This document shows positions 57,791 to 64,000 of a DNA stretch of 64,000 nt, one piece after another; positions within the stretch are counted from its first letter, which is position 1, and every line of letters starts with the position of its first letter. The stretch is from Nectonema munidae (lineage: Eukaryota; Nematomorpha; Nectonematoida; Nectonematidae), in NCBI GenBank assembly GCA_030549495.1, contig JAUIRK010000052.1:62001-126000 (forward strand), written 5' to 3'. The notes under the pieces were generated by a model. It worked only from the letters and a program-made list of their open reading frames with translations. It did not search any database and was not told the DNA's origin. The position numbers and the translations under genes are program-made.

Positions 57791-58740
57791 CTAATTTCTT
57801 CCTAATTTGAATCACGATACCAAAAAGTAGTATGAATTAATATTTAAGTTATATATATATAAAATAATATAAATATCAAGATTAAATTAAATTAATATAT
57901 TTTTAATTTATAAGCTTATAATGTTTAAGGATTAATTATATAGAACATATAAACATAGTTTTGTTCATGTTTCAAAATAAATACTTAAAATAAACACCTA
58001 TTCTAAAATTTAGAAATGTATAAAAAAAAAAATAGATAATAAATATCTCTGGTATGAAACTTGTTAAGTACAAAATGTAATGCATTGAACAAATATAGAT
58101 AAATTTAAAATTAGGATTCAAAGTAGAAATAATAGATTTTTAACTAAAACAAATATTATGATTCAAAAAAGGAGAAATAGTAGATATTTAACTAAAACAA
58201 ATATTCTTACAAATAAATTTCTATCAAAGGCAAGGATAAAAATATTGCATTTAAATTTTAGAAAATTTTATCGGGTTTAAAAGTTTGAAATAAATTAAAT
58301 TTTTTCTGAAAAAGCCATTTTCAAATTGGAAAATTTAGGAAAAGAACGTTTTCCAAATAGGACTAAAAAAGATTTGAACTAATTTCAAAACTCTGTCTCC
58401 ATTTACTAAATAAATCACCAACAACACCCTCAGAAGTTATTTCACATCCCCATTTGCTATGATCATTACTTATCCTTATAGATATAAAATTTTCAAACTG
58501 AGGGAAATTTTCTCATTGTAGGAAATTCAAAGCTATAAAGAAGGACAAAATTTTACTTCTTAATAGTAATAAAAAACCAAGATGAATTTTTTAATACCTG
58601 AGAGAGTATATCACTTGTAGATCTCGGTCGTTGTAATTACTAGGTTTTGTGAGATCTTTGAGGAGGAATTTTAGTAAATTAGCAGGAGCATCATATATAC
58701 ACACACTAAGGCACACAAACAGACGCTAAATATTTATTTT
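57791..58740. other. AT-rich sequence
   Basis: Contains a two-copy 46 bp duplication around 58125-58215 (TTTTAACTAAAACAAATATT / TATTTAACTAAAACAAATAT). No coding sense. Confidence 0.45.
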
Positions 58741-58756
58741 TTACTTATTTTTTAAG

Positions 58757-58963
58757 ATGTCACAGAAGGGAAGATTGTATCACGATTTTAATTTGGGCTA
58801 TGGGTTTACCTATCTTTTAAATGATGGTACACACATTCCAAAATGTGGTGTGACTTTGAAAACCTTCTTTAATGGCATCATAAAACATTTCCAAATAAAA
58901 CAGCATCTTCCAAATGCTCATGAAAAGAAGGGTAGTTTTTCGAGGCAATGTTATCAACTTTGA
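58757..58963 (+). pseudogene. BED-finger-like N-terminal fragment of a hAT protein
   Basis: 68-codon frame beginning MSQKGRLYHDFNLGYGFTYL, with NDGTHIPKCGVTL and KHFQIKQHLPNAH. This matches the ZBED5-type start (YGFT...DG..PQCV.C......KLKRHLE..H). The second Cys is gone (PKCGVTL), so the finger is damaged. Further decayed sequence to about 59.55 kb may belong to it. Confidence 0.55.
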
Positions 58964-59603
58964 AGAGGATAAAATAAATCAATGTAGGACCTATCAGCAT
59001 AGAGCAGAATTCATATGTGATTGCCCTCCAGGTAGGATAATAAACCCTACACGATTTGTGAAAGACATTTGAAACTATGCACCTTTAAGAGTAAGAGGCT
59101 TGTTAGGAGACGTGGCAAGATAAAATAAATTAGTCTCCTTGTCTAAAAACAGCATCAACAGAATTGGTTAAAAGTCAGAAAATATTGAGGAATCAAATTT
59201 GATGTCATCATTGTGCGTTTATTTAACACTCTCTCCGCGCCAGAGTTCTCTCTGCAGAAGGATGCTGAACACAATAGCTCTTTTATTAAACTGTCTTTCA
59301 AAAAAACATGCTCTCCCGTTTCTTGAATTGCCGGAAAAAGTAAGGTTGTTTTGACTTACAGCTAAATGTTTGACATGCAGTCTGTGTTCATCAAGTAAAG
59401 ATTTGAAGCACCGATGGCTGATCTTGCAGATGTTTTTGAAACTTATAAATAACACCATGAGATTCGGAATCAATTATTTAATGGGTCTACCAAAAAATAA
59501 TGTAAAAATATTAAATATTTTAGCAAAAAAACGAGGAACATGGGTGGGAGCGAAAATCAGAACCTCCCCATCAAACAAAAATATAAATAGGCCGTCACAA
59601 GTA

Positions 59604-59784
59604 GGGGGTTGGTAGGTTGGACATTTCAAAACACTTTCAGCCGTAAAGCTATATGCTCGCATTATGCTAAAATGGTTAATCACAGTTTTTGTGAATTTGT
59701 TTTTAAGAGTTAGGAAATTTGTGGATCGAACCGCTGACCTTCAACTGTTAAGCTGAGAGGTACACCCTAACAACCATTGAGGTA
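59604..59784 (-). repeat. tRNA-derived SINE, family 2
   Basis: Inverted copy: CACTTTCAGCCGTAAAGCTA, CACAGTTTTTGTGAATTTG, TTCAACTGTTAAGCTGAGAG, ACCCTAACAACCATTGAGG. The B box is mutated. Confidence 0.75.
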
Positions 59785-59847
59785 AACTAGCATATGTAAC
59801 TTATGTATGGGCGGCGCATCAAACAACCTACAAACTAAAAACAAATA

Positions 59848-61142
59848 GGGGCCAGGGGGTACTTCTAAAAAGTCTAAACACTTAATTTGGTTAGTTAACT
59901 CTATTTGCCTTCACTAAAAAATTAATTGTACAAAATTGTCTGTATCATATCCCTTCAAATTTCGTAACTTTTCTTAAAATCGCTAGCTGCATCTTTTGAT
60001 ACCATTTTCATCATAGACCCTTCATGTCAAAAACTGTCAAACAAAATGCAAAAAATAAAATTTTTCAGCAAGATTTTGACATTTTATGTAATTAACCTTA
60101 TAACTTATGATCCATATTATATATTACCTTGAAAATCTATAATTATACACAATTTGGAACGCATAACACTTTATATATTTAATTTTTTTATTAATCATGG
60201 CTACTTTTTAGAAAATGTCAATCAAATTTTGATTAATAAGAAATATATCCAATAAAATATTCTTTCAAATTTTACATAAAATATATTTTTTTATACTAAA
60301 TCGGCCATGCTGGTTTCATTTCTGGACTCATTTTTTCATTTAGGATTTGAAAATACCTATAAGTGTTAATCAAATTTGCAGTTTCTAAAAATTGTCTCCA
60401 TAAACATTTGATTTTTTTTATAAAAGCGTGTATATTTCATGTAAAATTTTAATTAATGTTCTCGGAGACAGATTTTAAAAATAAACCGCAAATTTGTTTT
60501 ACATTGATTCGCATTTTCATATTCTAAATGCAAAAAGAATTTATAAATGAAATTGAGATTGTTGATTTGTTATAATAATGTGTATATTCCATGTAAAATT
60601 TGAATGAATGTTTTCAGAGACAGATTTTAGAAGTAAACCGCAAGTTTATTACACATTTATATGTATTTTCATTTTCTAAATTCCAAAAATAAGTCCAAAA
60701 ATGAAATCAGTATGCCCAATTTGATATAAAAATATCTTTCATGTAAAATTTGAGGGTATATTTTATTAGATATATTTCTCATCAATCAAATTTTTGATTG
60801 ACATTTCCGAAAAAATAACCATGATTTTGAAAAAATTTAAACTATAAAGTGTTATGTGTTCAAAACTGTATATATTTATAAATTTTCAAACGAGTATATA
60901 ATATAGAACCAAGGTTATACGCTTAACTAGAGATACTGTCAGAATTTTGCTGAAAAAGTTTAACTTTTGATTTTGATTGACAGATTTAGACATGAAAAGA
61001 TCATTCAACTGCCATGAAAATGATATCAAAAGATGCAGCTATCAATTTTAGGAAATGTCACGAAGTATGGTAGCAAAAGATGTAACCAATTTGGTACAAG
61101 AGAAATTTTAGTTAGCCCCCTCCCCCCCGTCACTGATAGGGT
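59848..61142. mobile_element. Fold-back element, complete copy
   Basis: The outer ~300 bp of each side are inverted copies: CTAGCTGCATCTTTTGATAC / ATCAAAAGATGCAGCTATCA, and AAAACTGTCAAACAAAATGC against a matching inverse. Inside are monomers of the 147 bp family in opposite orientations on the two halves (TTTCATTTCTGGACTCAT left, GAAATGAAATTGAGATTG right). The right end is poly-C then GTCACTGATAGGGTTAA. No coding frame. Confidence 0.75.
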
Positions 61143-61149
61143 TAAAAAC

Positions 61150-62066
61150 TTAATCAGGGTGTGTGTAGGAATTGAAATAGTTTTCCCCTATCCATGTTTC
61201 TTGTAAGCAAAATACTGGAACAGGATGATTCAGTTTTTGATTGGGATGGCTGACAAATATTTCAAATTCAGAGAATTTGGCATTCAACGATTGTATATTA
61301 ATCGTTCGTTTCGGATTAAAAATCATGTCCGTAACTAACAGTCTATGTTGAGTCATCACTTCTTCACCAGCAATCACTTTCACGTCCTTAACTTTATCGC
61401 TTTTTCTAACCAATATATAATCTGTTACACTTACTTTCACGCCCGAATCAAAAGTTATCAATTTTTCCTTCTTTTTTTTGAAACAGGTATTGACAATCTT
61501 GAGGTCAAAACTATCGGGAAACTCTAGCAGTATTTCTCCCTCTTTATTTCTTTTTCCAAAACCAAAACCTCCGTGAACATCTTCGAAACCTTCATCTCTA
61601 CCAACATGTCCATTAAAATCACCAAGGACAACGCACTTACCCTTTACCTTCATCATCACTTCAGTCAAACAATCGTAAAACTCCACTTTTTCTTCTAAAC
61701 TAAGACCAACCTGTGGTGCGTAGGCAGATACAAATGTCACCACTTCTTCGTAAACAGCAATCTCCATAATAATTACTGTACTTGACACTCTTCTAACACT
61801 GACAATCTATTCAAACCAATCCTGATGAACCATTAGACCAACTCCGCCTTGTCCTACTTTGTTTCCAATCCAGTAAAATTTGTATCCGTGCTCACCTGAT
61901 CTAATCATCCGCGTGCCTTCTTTCTTATATCTCACTTCCTGAAGACCTGCAACAATTACTTTTCTTTCTACAAGCATATTCACCACTTCAGCACTTCTAC
62001 CTAGAAGCGAACCAACATTTGCTGATGCAAATCTGAGTATTATCATTGGCTTTCTAAGGGACAAAA
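61150..62066 (-). pseudogene. RTE-type LINE endonuclease fused to a second LINE endonuclease start
   Basis: Minus strand: FASANVGSLLGRSAEVV, AGLQEVRYKKEGTRM, then after one in-frame stop FVSAYAPQVGLSLEEKVEF, LGDFNGHVGRDEGFEDVHGG, TDYILVRKSDKVKDVKVI and TQHRLLVTDM. These are the apurinic-type endonuclease motifs of RTE elements. Directly after this, in frame, follows NIQSLNAKFSEFEIFV and VFCLQETWIGENY, which is the beginning of an endonuclease from a Jockey/CR1-like LINE. The fusion is cut at its end by the fold-back element. Upstream to about 62.45 kb is probably the RTE 5' region. Confidence 0.85.
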
Positions 62067-62479
62067 ATATAGGAATCCTGGGCTCCCAATGGGCTTTACC
62101 AGGGTCCGTTATGAGCTTTCTTGTACTTACCTTTGAGAAAAACTATTTGTATTCAGGATTGGAAACCCTTAGCCTTTATACAATCAAATACTAAACCCAT
62201 AAGGCAGTGGTAATTTGGAATCGGAGTTATTTTCTCCTAGAACAAGAGCCAGCCAAGGCTATCGAGTTTGTTCTACCCGGAGCTTTAGGTTAAAGTGCCT
62301 GTTATTCGCTTTCGCCTCCAGATCATTTAGTTTTAAACAACCCCGCCACGTGAAATCAGATCTAAAGACTTACTGTTCAGAGGCTGTAAGAGACGCATGT
62401 GTCATATGAGGCATTTTAGCTCAACCTCATTCTCCACCTTGACATAAACAGCATTGGAGATCAAAAGGATCGCTATTCA

Positions 62480-63371
62480 ATAGTTTAAATTTTGATCCGA
62501 AAAACATTCCAATTTTATCGTTTAAACAGTTATCAGGAAAAGTTGAAGAAATGGATTCAGTTTTAATTGAAGAACTGGCAACGGATCAAAAGTATTTTTA
62601 AAAATTTGTTCATAATGGAGGTTCAGATGAAAAAAAAAGCTTTTTGGAAATTTCACAGCCCGGAGTGTTAAGTCATTCAGGATGGCTCACTTCAGCAAAT
62701 CGCATGTTAAGACTTTACATCAGTATATCAAAACCGGATGAAAAATTAAAGAAAATTGTGTTTTTTATTCAAAAATTTTATGGACGAATATGGTTTAAAA
62801 TAAAAACAACTGGAAATGCAAACACGGAGCAAAAAATTTTTATTATATGATAAATCTTTATCAGACTCTTAGCACTTTGACCAAAATATAATCAAGCCTG
62901 TTTTTTGAATAATTGTTATTTTGCTCATCACGAAAACATATTAATTGCGGCAATGGCTGATGAAGATACGGGTAAATTTGCTCTGAATAAATTAAGAGTT
63001 ATATTATATAAACTTAAATAAGGTTATTTTATATATTATTATATAATCACTCTTCAATAAGATGTTTTGATAAGAAAAAAGTTGAATTAAATTTTGAAGC
63101 AAGAAACTATTTGGAGATAATTGATTGGGCAAAATATAAAGTTACAATGCCTCCTTTGTTGCAAAATAAAAATCTGGAAAATTATGATTTTAAAAAACCA
63201 TTTGATTTTCCAGACTATCCTTGTCATTCACAGATAGTAGAAAGAAATATCAAAGACGTTACTTCAGCGAGTAAAAGAGTTTGTGGGCATGAATCAAGAC
63301 ATGGATTAATTATTATTCAAAAGTCGGGAGAAGTTGTAAAGAAAGTTGAGCAGAAATCAGATTTTTTATGA
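62480..63371 (+). pseudogene. Decayed copy of a repetitive uncharacterised protein family
   Basis: Pieces: EISQPGVLSHSGWLTSANRM, LRLYISISKPDEKLKKIVFF, GRIWFKIKTTGN, then YFAHHENILIAAMADED and KPFDFPDYPCHSQIVERNIK, DVTSASKRVCGHESRHGL, ending KVEQKSDFL. From memory this resembles a multi-copy arthropod/cnidarian protein family (TTANRILRLYV...FDFPCHTQAVER...VTEAS). Its function is unknown to me and it behaves like a repeat. A few breaks interrupt this copy. Confidence 0.6.
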
Positions 63372-64000
63372 TATTTGATACAAATTTAAATAAATTTTTT
63401 CTATAAATAAGGTTTTTTTGTTTCAATATGAAAACTCTATTATATGTAAAAATTGAGTAAAAAGTGGCTATATTTATCTTTTTTCTAAAGTTGGGGCATG
63501 TTAAAATCAGGGGATATGGCTGAATTTGTACATATTAAGTAGTAAGCCATTGCGGCACGTTTTTATAAATGTTCCAAGGGTGCAACTAACAAATTTTTTG
63601 TTTCCGACCCACTCTATCATATATATAGTTAAGTGCTATAATTATATTCCTTTAATAGAGGTAGGAACAATGCTACACAGAAATTAACATTCGTTTATGT
63701 TCGTTGATTGTAATGTAAAAACTTATTTAGAGTTAGCTATGCTCTCTGCATACATTTTTTAGGAGATTTGAAATAAATATAAAGTCAAAAGTGATTAATT
63801 TGAAAAAATCTAAAAGCTGGACCATTGACATGTTATACCATTATTTTAATATAAAATCACCTTTATAAAATTTCACATTTTATTTATTATTATGATTATA
63901 TTTTAGCACACTGTGTTCTACAAAATGAATGGATAATATTTTGTTTGAGTTGGCAGGTGAGTGTCTTTTCACTTAGTTTTGATAGGTATGCGATGATTAT
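63372..64000. other. AT-rich end of window
   Basis: No recognised feature. Confidence 0.4.

Noticed and set aside
1-64000. Search for CRISPR arrays, bacterial operons, rRNA and LTR-type or other capsid-bearing elements
   Set aside because: None seen; all recognised retroelements are non-LTR and the host genes are spliced.

Overview
The window is AT-rich eukaryotic DNA with spliced genes, large introns and very dense interspersed repeats. Everything fits an invertebrate, most likely an arthropod. The mix of KDM4, Ly6, non-LTR elements and short tRNA-derived SINEs would suit a copepod such as a sea louse, but the sequence alone does not prove the species. No prokaryotic operon, CRISPR array, rRNA or genuine tRNA gene was seen.

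Two host genes can be assembled, both on the minus strand. (1) A KDM4/JMJD2-type histone lysine demethylase runs from about 52.24 kb down to at least 21.34 kb. Twelve coding exons join without a phase conflict into 829 residues: JmjN, JmjC with all Fe(II), 2-oxoglutarate and zinc ligands, a low-complexity linker, a PHD/extended-PHD cysteine region, and a double Tudor with its aromatic cage. Catalytic-core residues sit at a constant +2 offset from human KDM4A numbering. The 3' end is unsettled: the last strand of Tudor 2 is not found, and a polyadenylated candidate terminal exon lies at 13.3-13.5 kb. (2) A small secreted Ly6/quiver-type three-finger protein of 106 residues with ten cysteines is split over three small exons at 10.4, 4.3 and 3.4 kb. 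Its first intron carries a LINE that itself carries a hAT element.

The rest is mostly mobile-element debris. From 0 to 13 kb there are tandem arrays, LINE and MITE remnants, a 2.2 kb extremely AT-rich block and an 800 bp TTC microsatellite. From 13 to 21 kb there is a nest of hAT, TTAA-type and long-TIR elements, a pogo/Tigger remnant and two SINE families. From 21 to 52 kb the KDM4 introns hold further SINEs, MITEs and LINE fragments. From 53 to 64 kb there is a decayed hAT transposase with two TTAA MITEs inside it, a LINE, a BED-finger fragment, a 1.3 kb fold-back element, a chimeric LINE endonuclease region and a decayed uncharacterised repeat-type protein.

The most useful new points are the unannotated Ly6 gene, the complete KDM4 exon map, an in-frame cysteine-bearing 67-codon candidate exon between two catalytic exons, a fold-back family built from ~147 bp monomers, a TTAA MITE family with two palindrome subtypes, and several clean nested insertions with target-site duplications.
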